A DNA stretch of 64,000 bases, from contig NZ_RWBG01000003.1 of NCBI RefSeq assembly GCF_003944795.1, forward strand, positions 62,001-126,000. The letters are read 5' to 3'. The notes below the pieces were generated by a model, which saw only the letters and a program-made list of their open reading frames with translations, did not search any database and was not told the origin of the DNA. Numbering within the stretch: position 1 is the first letter of the stretch; every line of letters starts with the position of its first letter. The DNA is from Mangrovimonas spongiae. Its GTDB lineage: Bacteria > Bacteroidota > Bacteroidia > Flavobacteriales > Flavobacteriaceae. This document shows positions 27,001 to 35,741 of the stretch, piece by piece. The translations under genes were made by a program, and so were the position numbers.

Positions 27001-27603
27001 AACTTCTACCTCTTTTTCTTGAGCACCACGAATGGAGACTTCTTTAATTTCTAGAAGGTCTTCAATTTCATCTTCAAGGTATTCACCATATTCTTTAAGT
27101 TTATCTACAGGATAATCACCAGAGATATTAATGTTAAGAATAGGCATTTCTTCTGAAAGGCTCAACTCGAACACATCAGGCTCCACTTTGGCGCCGTTGA
27201 AGGTAGGCCAATCTTCGCCCGAGGTTTCCGATTCTATTTTATCTTTTACTTTTTGCTTGGCTTGTTCAACCGTAATGTTTTCATCAAACTCTACAATAAC
27301 CATTGCGTAGTCTTCGGCAGAGGTAGAGGTGATTTCTACAACATTACTAACGGTTTTTAATTCGTCTTCAAGAGGGTCTGTAATAAGTTTTTCAATGTCC
27401 TCGGCTGTGTTGCCTGGGTAAACGGTACTTACATAAATTTTGGTTTCGTTTACTTCGGGGAAATTCTCGCGCGGCATGTCGAAAAATGCCGAAACACCAA
27501 GGTAAAAGAATACTAAAATAAGGACATATATGGTTGTTTTGTTATTAATTGCCCATGAGGACAATTTAAACTCTTTATCCACTTTTTTTTGTCTATCGGT
27601 CAT
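24097..27603 (-). CDS. RND efflux pump inner-membrane permease (AcrB/MexB-type)
   Basis: A 1168-residue protein with the RND architecture: two halves, each with a first membrane helix, a large periplasmic porter domain and a block of membrane helices. Recognisable segments are LITDPLEDELKTVSNVVEI near the N-terminus, the helix-4 region MGLGMLVDNGIVVVENVYR (relay aspartate) and AGVVVNNGVVLLDYAQL. It is longer than AcrB (about 1050), with extra loops between the halves. It works with the adaptor and TolC encoded just upstream in the same operon to export drugs, detergents or metabolites. Regulated presumably by the TetR gene at the head of the operon. Confidence 0.95.
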   Translation of the reverse strand: MTDRQKKVDKEFKLSSWAINNKTTIYVLILVFFYLGVSAFFDMPRENFPEVNETKIYVSTVYPGNTAEDIEKLITDPLEDELKTVSNVVEITSTSAEDYAMVIVEFDENITVEQAKQKVKDKIESETSGEDWPTFNGAKVEPDVFELSLSEEMPILNINISGDYPVDKLKEYGEYLEDEIEDLLEIKEVSIRGAQEKEVEVAVDIYKMTAAKVTFSDIINAINGGNVTMSAGNIKASGQRRTIRILGEIESPSELENFVVKSENDNPIYLKDVATVRFQEEDKTTYAREYGHPVVMLDVKKRAGKNMVHAAEQIHTIVKEAIDNEFPQDLDVTITNDQSSVTIGQVDDLVNNIIFGVILVVTVLMFFLGFKNAIFVGFAIPMSMFMSLMILNMFGITLNTMVLFGLIMGLGMLVDNGIVVVENVYRLMDEEGMSRIQAAKKGIGEIAFPIIISTATTVAAFIPLGLWPGIMGEFMMILPQTLSIVLGSSLFVAIFFNSVLVSQFMSVEDKDMPLKRIIITTSVMAILGLIVYFIAGKYRALGSLMVFTAIMLWVYRLFLRKWANIFQTKFLVILENWYERQLRFALTGWRPYAFSIGTFVLLIVSFIAFGASLQSQRTKVEFFPDNNPNQIIVYIEYPEGTAIEKTNAITKEIEKIVFDVLDDEQYKDGNYNVMVESAVSQVGEGAGNPQTDMGSAAEMPHKAKITASMREYKYRRGEDSKDLLKKVQKALVGIYPGVLISVEKDAAGPPAGSPINIELEGDDYNELINTAENMREFINSKNIAGIDELKIDVNKDKPVMRVVVDREKAGELGVSASQVGQQLRNSIFGSKAGIYKKGGDDYDIYVRFNEDNRYNKSALFNQKITFRDMASGQIKEIPVSAIAHAENTSGFSAIKHKDTKRVVTVYSALAPGHTDAGAVVNQIQNEMLGYTNMPKNIKVDYTGQIEEQNKQMAFLMGAFFTGLGLIFFILIFQFNSISKPAIIMLAIFLSLIGVFGGIVITGSAFVIMMTMVGIISLAGVVVNNGVVLLDYAQLLIDRKKVNLNLEDNDYLKESDLFESIVQAGKARLRPVLLTAITTILGLVPLAIGLNINFFTLFKEFDAHVYMGGDNVVFWGPLAWTVIYGLLIATFLTLIIVPVLFFLVTKFKMWLRRKTTSVVEELDESTSLS

Positions 27604-27623
27604 AATAAATCTTTAATCAGTGG

Positions 27624-28814
27624 TTAATTAATTGAATCGGTTTTAAAATTAATTACCTTAACAGGTTGTTTGTCTTTTACACTTCTGGCGCCTTCTTTTA
27701 TAATTTCGGTTCCTGTTTTTACACCTGAAAGCACTTCAATGATGTCGCCCTGAGTTCTTCCTGTTTTTATAATAACTTTTTTGGTAACGCCTTCATTTTT
27801 ATTGTTTTTGTTTTCAACAATGTAAAGGTATTGTTCACCTTCAGCATTTTCCGAAATAACACTTTGAGGCACGAGAAAGGCGTTTTCGTTTGTGTAATCG
27901 TTAATTTTTAATTTAGCTGTAAGGTTTGGTTTTATGGTTTTGTCTTTATTAGGTAAGCCAACTTCTACTTTAAATGTTCTGTTGGCAGGATTAATAAAAT
28001 CGCCAGCTTGGCGCACTTTAGTTTCTACTGATTGTCCTAGTACTGGGAACTCTACATTAACATGCTTACCTTCGGTTATATCTTTTACATAACGTTCTGG
28101 AACATTGGTTTCAATATACATGTTACTTAAGTTTACAATACGCATAAGAGGTGTTTGTCCAGCAGCAACGACGCTTCCTTTTTCTGTAATAACGTCGTCA
28201 ATAGTTCCAGAAAATGGAGCTTTTACCGTAGTTTTTGCTACTTGTTTTTTAAGTTGATCGACAGCTTTTTGTTGCGCTTCGTAATTAGATTTTGCTTGTA
28301 AAAATTGGATTTCGCTACCTATGTTTTGATCCCAAAGTCGCTTTTGACGTTCGTAAGTTGTTCTTGCTAATTCGGCTTGTATTTCAAGCTGTGATAATTG
28401 CTGGCTTAAGCCACCATCGTCTATTTTAGCTAAGGTTTGTCCCTTGTTTACTTTTTGTCCTTCTTTAACATAAACATGCGTTAAAATGCCATTGTATTCT
28501 GGTGTTATTACCAATAGGTCTTTAGTGGTAACATTTCCTTGAACTTCAAAATAGTGATTAAACACTTCTTCTTTAGCTATAAATGTGGTAATTAATGGCG
28601 CTTTTTTAACAGTATCTAATTTAGCGATGGCTTTATCTAGTTGTTTTAGTTTATCTGTAGCGGCATGTTGCTCGGCAACAACTTCTGTACGTTTTTTTCG
28701 TAATAACTCAAGGTTGTTTGAGTTAAGAACGTTTTCCATGGAGTTTTTCTTCTTTTCGCCACCACAAGAGGCTAAAATTAAAACAGTAATTGTAAGGGTG
28801 AGTATTTTTTTCAT
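27624..28814 (-). CDS. RND efflux periplasmic adaptor lipoprotein (MFP/HlyD type)
   Basis: A 396-residue protein with a lipoprotein signal (lipobox LASC) followed by a short coiled-coil start, a biotinyl-lipoyl half-motif (ITPEYNGILTHVYVKEGQKVNKGQTLAKID), an alpha-hairpin (about 150-200, QLSQLEIQAELARTTYERQK), the second half-motif (TVKAPFSGTIDDVITEKGSVV) and beta-barrel domains. It links the pump to the outer-membrane channel. It lies 20 bp before the pump gene and 17 bp after the TolC-like gene. Confidence 0.94.
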   Translation of the reverse strand: MKKILTLTITVLILASCGGEKKKNSMENVLNSNNLELLRKKRTEVVAEQHAATDKLKQLDKAIAKLDTVKKAPLITTFIAKEEVFNHYFEVQGNVTTKDLLVITPEYNGILTHVYVKEGQKVNKGQTLAKIDDGGLSQQLSQLEIQAELARTTYERQKRLWDQNIGSEIQFLQAKSNYEAQQKAVDQLKKQVAKTTVKAPFSGTIDDVITEKGSVVAAGQTPLMRIVNLSNMYIETNVPERYVKDITEGKHVNVEFPVLGQSVETKVRQAGDFINPANRTFKVEVGLPNKDKTIKPNLTAKLKINDYTNENAFLVPQSVISENAEGEQYLYIVENKNNKNEGVTKKVIIKTGRTQGDIIEVLSGVKTGTEIIKEGARSVKDKQPVKVINFKTDSIN

Positions 28815-28831
28815 GATGAGGTGTTACTTAG

Positions 28832-30250
28832 TTAGTTTAATTGTACTGTATTTAAAACAGTTTCTAGCTCGGCTTTAGAGTTTATAACATTAAGCATTGC
28901 TTGTAAAAACTCTTGTTGCGCTGTATATAATTGTGTTTGTGCTTGACGTAGTTCGAAACTAGAACCAACACCTTCAAAAAATTTGGTTTGGTTTTTACGT
29001 TCTATACGTTCGGCAAGGTTTAGGTTTTCTTTTTTATTGTCGTATTCTTCAATAGCAAATTGATATTCACTTTTAGCATTGGCTATTTGAAGTTTGAGTT
29101 GCTGTTCGGTTTCGGTTAAATCGGCCTTGGCTTTTTCTAGGTTTATTTTAGCACGTTGTGTAGAGGCACTTCGCATACCAGAACTAAAAATAGGAATGTT
29201 AAGGCTTACGCCAAAAAGGGATGATCCAAACCAATCTTGATCGCTCTCTAAAAACGAAAACTCATCACCAAAAGCGGCGTAGCCACCATTAATAAAGGCG
29301 TTAAGCGTTGGTAAGTATTTGCTTTTCTCTAATTTTACCAATAACTCTTTTGAAATCATATCGTTTTCAGCAATTTGATAATCGATTGTGTTTTCTACGG
29401 CATCGTCGGCTTCTAATAATTCAAGATTAATGTTTTCTGCTGTTAGAGTTTCTAAGTTATCGGTTAAAGTGGTTTCAGAATTTAAGTCAACACCTAAAGT
29501 AATGTTTAGCATTTGATAGGCTAGTGTTTTAAGTCGTTTGGCATTGCTTAAATAACTTTCCAAGCCAGATAACGTTATTTTTAATTGCTCGACGCTTTCT
29601 TCTTCTTCCAGGCCATTTTCGTAGATTTTTATGGTTTCATTTAAGCTTTCGGAAACGACATCTATGTTACGGTTAGCTATGACAATACTTTCTTCTGCTA
29701 GAAGCACATTCCCGTAAGCATCTATAACTGCTTTTCTAACTTCTAAATCGGTTTTATTTTTAGCGTTTTTTGATATTTGTAAATACACTTTGGCCGATTG
29801 TAATCCCACTAAATAAGAACCATCAAACAGCAATTGAGAAAGCGTTGCGGTAGCATTTACATTTTGTTTGGTGCCAAATCGTAAAGGGATAAATCCACTT
29901 GGCGAATTAACTTCGGTGTTGTTTCTAACGACGCCATCAAAATAGGTGTCTACAATATCAATAGTGCTTTGGGTATTGTCAAAGGCAGAAGCGGGAAGTA
30001 ATTGCACTTGCTGTTTTAGCCAGTTTTGATAGTCTATCCCTGCATTTAATTGTGGCAATCCTGTTGCTGTAGTTTCCCACTTTTGTTTTTCGGCAACTTC
30101 TATGTCGCGTTCAGCATTTTTTACGGCACGGTTGTTTTCTAGAGCAAAACTAATAGCTTCTTGTAAGCTAAAAGTATAGCTGTCTTTCTCTTGTGCAATA
30201 GATGATGTGGATAAGAGAATTCCTAAAAATATGATTAGGTATTTAGTCAT
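28832..30250 (-). CDS. TolC family outer-membrane efflux protein
   Basis: A 472-residue protein with a signal peptide (about 1-19, ending SIAQ) and two long helical repeats typical of TolC (LQEAISFALENNRAVKNAERDIEVAEKQKW at the start, and QRAKINLEKAKADLTETEQQLKLQIANAKSEY in the second half). It forms the trimeric exit channel for the RND pump. Its ATG overlaps the stop of the TetR gene by one base (TAATG), so it is translationally coupled to the regulator. Confidence 0.93.
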   Translation of the reverse strand: MTKYLIIFLGILLSTSSIAQEKDSYTFSLQEAISFALENNRAVKNAERDIEVAEKQKWETTATGLPQLNAGIDYQNWLKQQVQLLPASAFDNTQSTIDIVDTYFDGVVRNNTEVNSPSGFIPLRFGTKQNVNATATLSQLLFDGSYLVGLQSAKVYLQISKNAKNKTDLEVRKAVIDAYGNVLLAEESIVIANRNIDVVSESLNETIKIYENGLEEEESVEQLKITLSGLESYLSNAKRLKTLAYQMLNITLGVDLNSETTLTDNLETLTAENINLELLEADDAVENTIDYQIAENDMISKELLVKLEKSKYLPTLNAFINGGYAAFGDEFSFLESDQDWFGSSLFGVSLNIPIFSSGMRSASTQRAKINLEKAKADLTETEQQLKLQIANAKSEYQFAIEEYDNKKENLNLAERIERKNQTKFFEGVGSSFELRQAQTQLYTAQQEFLQAMLNVINSKAELETVLNTVQLN

Positions 30251-30861
30251 TAATTATTGTTTTGATTGATTTCTAAATAGTTGTTTAAATAGGCAATACC
30301 TTTAGATGTGCAAATACCTCGTAAATGATATTCTAAATAATTCTCCATAAGCATTTGCATTGAAAAATGTTCCAAAGGAAATAGTGTTTTATCTTTTAAG
30401 GCCATCATGCAGTTAAAGTAAATTTTTGAAATAAACCCGACATTTAAATCGTCTCTAAATAGCCCCATGTTTTTACCGCGTTCTAAATTGCAGCTTACAC
30501 AATCCTGCATGACACAATATTGTTTGTCTTTAATGTCATGAAATATTTTTGGGTAATATTTTTCTAATTGAAATTGCGGAGACGATTTTTCATCTTTTAA
30601 ATTTTGCATTAAAAACCGTTTTATTTCATAAATCTCATCAATAGGATTTTTTTCTTGGTCTCGAATATCTTCAATACCGCTTGAAATAGTTTGAAATAAA
30701 TACTGTACAGTTTCTTCTACCAATACCGTTTTATTAGAAAAGTATTGATAAATGGTTTTTTTAGAGATGCCTTGAGCATTGGCAATATCATCCATAGTCA
30801 CGCTCTTAAACCCATAGTTTAAGAATAAATCAACGGCCGTTTTTAAAATATTCTGTTTCAT
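30250..30861 (-). CDS. TetR/AcrR family transcriptional regulator
   Basis: An N-terminal helix-turn-helix of the TetR type (ILKTAVDLFLNYGFKSVTMDDIANAQGISKKTIYQYFSNK, given here as family evidence only by its pattern: TMDDIA, GISKKTIYQYF) is followed by a helical ligand domain containing the cysteines of CVMQDCVSCNL. I chose the ATG at 30861 (203 residues), which gives the standard MKQNILKTA start. An in-frame ATG at 30900 would add 13 residues. It heads the operon tetR-tolC-adaptor-pump and probably represses it. Confidence 0.9.
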   Translation of the reverse strand: MKQNILKTAVDLFLNYGFKSVTMDDIANAQGISKKTIYQYFSNKTVLVEETVQYLFQTISSGIEDIRDQEKNPIDEIYEIKRFLMQNLKDEKSSPQFQLEKYYPKIFHDIKDKQYCVMQDCVSCNLERGKNMGLFRDDLNVGFISKIYFNCMMALKDKTLFPLEHFSMQMLMENYLEYHLRGICTSKGIAYLNNYLEINQNNN

Positions 30862-30954
30862 AATTCTTGGCAAATCTACGGCAGGAAACTTTAAAAACAA
30901 AAAAAGTTTCCTAAGTTTTAACGATTATTTAATATTGTAGTTTTACTTGTTATA

Positions 30955-31956
30955 ATGAAGACAAATACCGATTTTTGCCACATGCAAAAAGTACAGTACT
31001 ATCAAGAGCAGTTTATGGGGTATTTAGAAGCCTTCTCTAAAGAACGCCAACCAGAAAACCTTTACAATCCAATAAATTACATTTTAAAATTAGGGGGTAA
31101 GCGTTTGCGTCCTGTGTTAACATTAATGGCTGCCGATGTTTTTCAAGGGAGTAGTGAACAAGCCATGCATGCTGCATTAAGTATAGAGGTGTTTCATAAT
31201 TTCTCATTAGTACATGACGATATTATGGACGATGCGCCATTGCGACGTGGACAAGAAACTGTTCATGAAAAATGGGATGTCAATACTGGAATTTTATCTG
31301 GAGATGCTATGCTAATTTTAGCATATCAGCTATTTGAAAATTATGAAGCTCACACATTTCAAGCATTAGCAAAACTGTTTAGTAAAACAGCCTTAGAGGT
31401 TTGCGAAGGACAACAATATGATATAGATTTTGAAACACGAGATGATGTGACCATTCCCGAATACTTAAAAATGATTGAGTACAAAACAGCTGTTTTAGTT
31501 GGTGCTGCTATGCAAATGGGAGCTATTGTAGCACAAACATCAGAAGAAAATCAAAAAGGGATTTACGAGTTTGGAAAAAATTTAGGAATTGCTTTCCAGT
31601 TGCAAGATGATTATTTAGACGCTTTTGGCGACCCAAAAACCTTTGGGAAACAAGTTGGAGGAGATATTATTGAAAACAAAAAAACATATTTGTATTTAAA
31701 GGCCTTAGAGTTTTCTTCGGAAGATGATAAATTGCAATTACAACATTTGTTTAGTATCGATCCTACTGATAATCGTGACAAAATAGAAACTGTTAAACAG
31801 TTTTTTGTGTCGAGTGGCTCAGCCGAAGCGACTAAAACTGAAATAAAAAGCTATACCCAAAAAGCCTTTGACGTTTTGACAACGTTAAACATGTCAAACG
31901 ACAATAAAGAAATGCTAAAAGCATTTGGAGAACAATTAATGAATAGAAATGTATAA
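30955..31956 (+). CDS. Polyprenyl diphosphate synthase (E-type isoprenyl synthase)
   Basis: A 333-residue all-helical trans-isoprenyl diphosphate synthase. The first aspartate-rich motif is DDIMDD (Asp88, 89, 92) and the second DDYLD (Asp218, 219, 222). KLGGKRLRPVL binds isopentenyl diphosphate. Product length cannot be told safely; in this phylum such a single gene makes the chain for menaquinone or geranylgeranyl-type products. The gene is divergent from tetR and overlaps the next gene by one base (TAATG). Confidence 0.92.
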   Translation: MKTNTDFCHMQKVQYYQEQFMGYLEAFSKERQPENLYNPINYILKLGGKRLRPVLTLMAADVFQGSSEQAMHAALSIEVFHNFSLVHDDIMDDAPLRRGQETVHEKWDVNTGILSGDAMLILAYQLFENYEAHTFQALAKLFSKTALEVCEGQQYDIDFETRDDVTIPEYLKMIEYKTAVLVGAAMQMGAIVAQTSEENQKGIYEFGKNLGIAFQLQDDYLDAFGDPKTFGKQVGGDIIENKKTYLYLKALEFSSEDDKLQLQHLFSIDPTDNRDKIETVKQFFVSSGSAEATKTEIKSYTQKAFDVLTTLNMSNDNKEMLKAFGEQLMNRNV

Positions 31957-32306
31957 TGTTACTGCCTAAAACTTTTGAGGAATTAATTGCCGAAGCCAAT
32001 CAAAAAGCATTATACGTAAAATTGATTAGGCAACTAAATAAAGACTTTTTATACGCTAATATTGATTTAGATTTTGAAGACACTATCTTACCTGAGACTC
32101 TAAAATTACAACTTCACGAAATTGTATATAAGCTTATTCAAGAAAAATTTGCCGACTATCTTAACTTACTCTACATAATAGATGTTCCTGAGCATAAAAT
32201 TAAACAACTTAATGGCGACGATACCTTAAAATTATCGGAAGACGTTGCGCTCTTAATCTTGTTACGCGAATGGCAAAAAGTATGGTTTAGGCAACAATAT
32301 TCTTAA
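31956..32306 (+). CDS. Conserved-looking 116-aa protein coupled to polyprenyl synthase
   Basis: A soluble, mostly helical acidic protein of 116 residues with no signal peptide or membrane helix. I recognise no domain. Its start overlaps the stop of the polyprenyl synthase gene (TAATG), so translation is coupled, which suggests a function near isoprenoid synthesis or simply a shared transcript. The stop codon shares TTAA with the convergent gene at 32303. Confidence 0.6.
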   Translation: MLLPKTFEELIAEANQKALYVKLIRQLNKDFLYANIDLDFEDTILPETLKLQLHEIVYKLIQEKFADYLNLLYIIDVPEHKIKQLNGDDTLKLSEDVALLILLREWQKVWFRQQYS

Positions 32307-32836
32307 AAATAAACTCTAACAAAAGGCATCCAAGGATCGGCATAAATACTTTTGTCTTCATCATACAAAACATCATAACGAATGCCAACGGTAACATTTC
32401 TTGTGCGGTAACCCGCACCAACAAACAATGCTGGATACCAATAATTTTCATCTTTAATATTTAGATTGTTTTCCCAATTACGACTTACGTTTAACTCTTC
32501 AAACTCGGTAGAAATTTGCAATTCTTGTATTGGATGATATAGGCCAATAACGCTCCCGCCTAAAATTGTCGATTTATAATAATCTTTTCTCGAATTATAG
32601 GTGCCATTAAGTCCAATACCAAGAGAAAACTGATGGTTAAATTGATAAATAGCACTTGGAGCTAAGGTCCCGCTAAAAAAGCCATCACCAAAACTTAATC
32701 CAATGCCACCACCAAACCTAACGTGTTGCCAGAAATTACTAGAATGTTCTTGAGCATTAGCACTAAATAAACTAAAACAAAATAGCAGGCTTAAAGCGAT
32801 ATTTTTTAAATAGAATTTTTTTGAAAGATTTTTCAT
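32303..32836 (-). CDS. Secreted outer-membrane beta-barrel-like protein
   Basis: A 177-residue protein with a signal peptide (about 1-29, ending ANAQ) and alternating aromatic and Gly-rich strands (VRFGGGIGLSFGDGFFSGTLAPSA; FSLGIGLNGTYNS; NVTVGIRYDVLYD) ending in MPFVRVYF, a terminal aromatic as in outer-membrane barrels. About eight strands would fit. Homologues are sometimes mislabelled alpha-ketoglutarate decarboxylase because the gene sits beside sucA; nothing in the sequence supports that. Confidence 0.65.
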   Translation of the reverse strand: MKNLSKKFYLKNIALSLLFCFSLFSANAQEHSSNFWQHVRFGGGIGLSFGDGFFSGTLAPSAIYQFNHQFSLGIGLNGTYNSRKDYYKSTILGGSVIGLYHPIQELQISTEFEELNVSRNWENNLNIKDENYWYPALFVGAGYRTRNVTVGIRYDVLYDEDKSIYADPWMPFVRVYF

Positions 32837-32890
32837 AAGTTATATCGTTGAATAAGAGATGTTATAAATATAATAAAACGCAGGTGTATT

Positions 32891-32921
32891 TTAGTAAAAA
32901 TTGTACTTTTGTATAAATTTG
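32891..32921 (+). promoter_or_regulatory. Promoter of sucAB (TTAG - 19 bp - TAAATTTG)
   Basis: TAAATTTG at 32914-32921 is a perfect -7 box. With exactly 19 bp spacing the -33 position reads TTAG (consensus TTTG). The box lies 30 bp before the sucA ATG. Confidence 0.55.
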
Positions 32922-32951
32922 CAAAACGCTAGAAAGCATTTTTAAAATATA

Positions 32952-35714
32952 ATGGATAAATATTCCTTTTTAAACGCAGCACATACAGTATTCTTTGCTG
33001 AACTTTACGATCAATACTTAAAAAACCCAGATTCAGTTGAACCTAGTTGGAGAGCCTTTTTTCAAGGTTTCGATTTTGGTAGCGAATATGGAGAAAACAT
33101 AAACTCTGAAATCGATCCAGAATTGGTGTGTCAACCAGTATCTGAAGAACTAAAAAAAGAATTTCAGGTTGTAAAACTTATAGACGGTTACCGCACCAGA
33201 GGGCATTTGTTTACCAAAACAAACCCCGTTCGTGAGCGTAGAAAATATAGCCCGAAACTAGCTATAGAAAATTTTGGATTATCACAATCTGATTTAGATA
33301 CCGTCTTTAACGCTGGAGAAATTCTTGGTATTGGCGCAAAAACTTTAAGAGAAATTCTTAAACACCTTGATAGCATTTATTGCGACTCTATAGGGGTTGA
33401 ATACATGTATATTAGAGATCCAGAAGAAATAGATTGGATTCAGAAAAAACTTAATGTAAACGATAATCAACCTAATTTTTCAAACGACCAAAAAAAGCAT
33501 ATTCTAAAAAAGCTTAATGAAGCAGTTTCTTTTGAAAACTTCTTACACACAAAATATGTCGGTCAAAAACGATTTTCACTTGAAGGAGGAGAATCTTTAA
33601 TTCCAGCATTAGATGCGGTTATTGAAAAAGCTTCACAATACGATGTGAAAGAGTTTGTAATGGGTATGGCGCATCGTGGTCGTTTAAGTACATTAACTAA
33701 CATATTTGGTAAATCTGCCAAAGATATTTTTAGTGAGTTTGATGGTAAAGATTACGAACAAAAAGTATTTGATGGCGATGTAAAATACCATTTAGGTTGG
33801 ACTAGCGATCGTGAGACCGATAGCGGCAAAAAAATTAATTTAAATATTGCACCAAACCCGTCGCATTTAGAAACCGTTGGAGCAGTAGTAGAAGGTATTA
33901 CTAGAGCTAAACAAGACGATAAATATCCAGAAAACCCATCGCAAGTATTACCTATTGTAGTACATGGTGATGCTGCTATATCTGGACAAGGTTTAGCATA
34001 CGAAGTGGTGCAAATGGCTAAATTAGATGGTTATAAAACCAACGGAACTATTCATATAGTAGTTAATAACCAAGTTGGATTTACTACCAATTATTTAGAC
34101 GGACGTTCCAGTACGTATTGTACCGATGTAGGTAAAGTAACACTATCGCCAGTTATGCACGTTAATGCAGATGACGCCGAAGCTGTAGTACATGCCATGT
34201 TATTTGCGTTAGATTTTAGAATGCAGTTTAAGCGCGATGTGTTTATCGATTTATTAGGTTACAGAAAGTATGGTCATAACGAAGGCGACGAACCTAAGTT
34301 TACACAACCTCTTTTATATAAAGCAATTTCTAAACATAAAAACCCAAGAGATATTTATGCTTCAAAGTTGATTGAACAAGGTGTTATAGACGAAGCCTAC
34401 GTAAAACAACTTGAAAAAAATTACAAAGCTAAACTAGAAGAAAGTTTAGAAGATTCTCGAAAGCAAGATAAAACCGTTATCACACCATTCATGCAAAACG
34501 AATGGGAGAATTATGTCACGGTTGAAGAAGATAAAATGCTAAAACCAGTCGATACAACATACCCGGCTGAAAGTTTAAAACGCATTACAGATGTTATTTC
34601 TTCATTACCAGAAGACAAAAAATTCATTAGAAAAATTCAGCGTTTAGTACAATCTAGAAAAACAATGTTTGACGAAAACAAACTAGATTGGGCTATGGCC
34701 GAACATTTAGCGTACGGTAGTTTGTTAGAGCAAGGACACGATGTACGTATTTCTGGGCAAGATGTAGAACGAGGAACATTCTCACATCGTCATGCAGTAG
34801 TAAAAGTAGAAGATAGCGAAGAAGAGGTTATCTTGTTAAATAATATTAGCGACGATCAAGGAAAATTCTTTATCTATAACTCCTTATTATCTGAGTATGG
34901 TGTTGTGGGGTTTGATTATGGTTATGCCATGGCAAGTCCAAAAACTTTAACCATTTGGGAAGCACAATTTGGCGACTTTAGTAATGGCGCTCAAATTATG
35001 TTGGACCAGTATATTTCTGCAGCTGAAGATAAATGGAAACTGCAAAACGGGTTGGTTATGTTATTGCCTCATGGATACGAAGGGCAAGGAGCAGAGCACT
35101 CATCGGCTCGTATGGAACGTTACTTGCAATTATGTGCTAAAGATAATATGTACGTAGCCGATTGTACTACACCTGCCAACATGTTTCACTTATTGCGCAG
35201 ACAAGTAAGAGCCAAGTTTAGAAAACCATTAATTGTATTTACACCAAAAAGTTTATTACGTCATCCAAAATGTGTGTCAACAGTTGAAGAATTTGCAAAT
35301 GGAAGTTTCCAAATGTTAATTGATGATACGCTGATTGAACCTAAAAAAGTAAAAACGTTAGTTTTCTTAACAGGTAAATTCTATTACGATTTATTAGAAG
35401 AACGTGAAAAACTAGAAAGAGACGATGTGGCTTTAATAAGAATAGAACAACTGTTCCCGCTTCCAGAAAAGCAAATTAAAGACATACTTAAAAAATACGA
35501 ACATGTAGATGATGTTGTTTGGGCGCAAGAAGAACCAAGAAATATGGGAGCTTACGCACATATGTTAATGCATATAGATGAGGTGAAAACCTTTAGAGTA
35601 GCATCCAGACGACCATACGGAGCGCCAGCCGCAGGTAGCGCTACGCGTTCTAAAAAACGTCATCAAGAAGTTATCGACTATGTGTTCGATAAAACAAAAA
35701 ATAATCAACGATAA
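32952..35714 (+). CDS. sucA: 2-oxoglutarate dehydrogenase E1 component
   Basis: A 920-residue thiamine-diphosphate enzyme that decarboxylates 2-oxoglutarate in the TCA cycle. The N-terminus has the E1o helix (NAAHTVFFAELYDQYLKNPDSVEPSWRAFF in outline). The central EFVMGMAHRGRLSTLTNI, the TPP region VHGDAAISGQGLAYEVVQM and the late GYEGQGAEHSSARMERYLQL are diagnostic. It forms an operon with sucB, 27 bp downstream. An E3 gene is not in the window. Confidence 0.97.
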   Translation: MDKYSFLNAAHTVFFAELYDQYLKNPDSVEPSWRAFFQGFDFGSEYGENINSEIDPELVCQPVSEELKKEFQVVKLIDGYRTRGHLFTKTNPVRERRKYSPKLAIENFGLSQSDLDTVFNAGEILGIGAKTLREILKHLDSIYCDSIGVEYMYIRDPEEIDWIQKKLNVNDNQPNFSNDQKKHILKKLNEAVSFENFLHTKYVGQKRFSLEGGESLIPALDAVIEKASQYDVKEFVMGMAHRGRLSTLTNIFGKSAKDIFSEFDGKDYEQKVFDGDVKYHLGWTSDRETDSGKKINLNIAPNPSHLETVGAVVEGITRAKQDDKYPENPSQVLPIVVHGDAAISGQGLAYEVVQMAKLDGYKTNGTIHIVVNNQVGFTTNYLDGRSSTYCTDVGKVTLSPVMHVNADDAEAVVHAMLFALDFRMQFKRDVFIDLLGYRKYGHNEGDEPKFTQPLLYKAISKHKNPRDIYASKLIEQGVIDEAYVKQLEKNYKAKLEESLEDSRKQDKTVITPFMQNEWENYVTVEEDKMLKPVDTTYPAESLKRITDVISSLPEDKKFIRKIQRLVQSRKTMFDENKLDWAMAEHLAYGSLLEQGHDVRISGQDVERGTFSHRHAVVKVEDSEEEVILLNNISDDQGKFFIYNSLLSEYGVVGFDYGYAMASPKTLTIWEAQFGDFSNGAQIMLDQYISAAEDKWKLQNGLVMLLPHGYEGQGAEHSSARMERYLQLCAKDNMYVADCTTPANMFHLLRRQVRAKFRKPLIVFTPKSLLRHPKCVSTVEEFANGSFQMLIDDTLIEPKKVKTLVFLTGKFYYDLLEEREKLERDDVALIRIEQLFPLPEKQIKDILKKYEHVDDVVWAQEEPRNMGAYAHMLMHIDEVKTFRVASRRPYGAPAAGSATRSKKRHQEVIDYVFDKTKNNQR

Positions 35715-35741
35715 AATATCCAAACATAAAATTATATCACA

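Noticed and set aside
32303-32836. Alpha-ketoglutarate decarboxylase
   Set aside because: The protein is a small secreted barrel-like protein; the label comes only from its position next to sucA.
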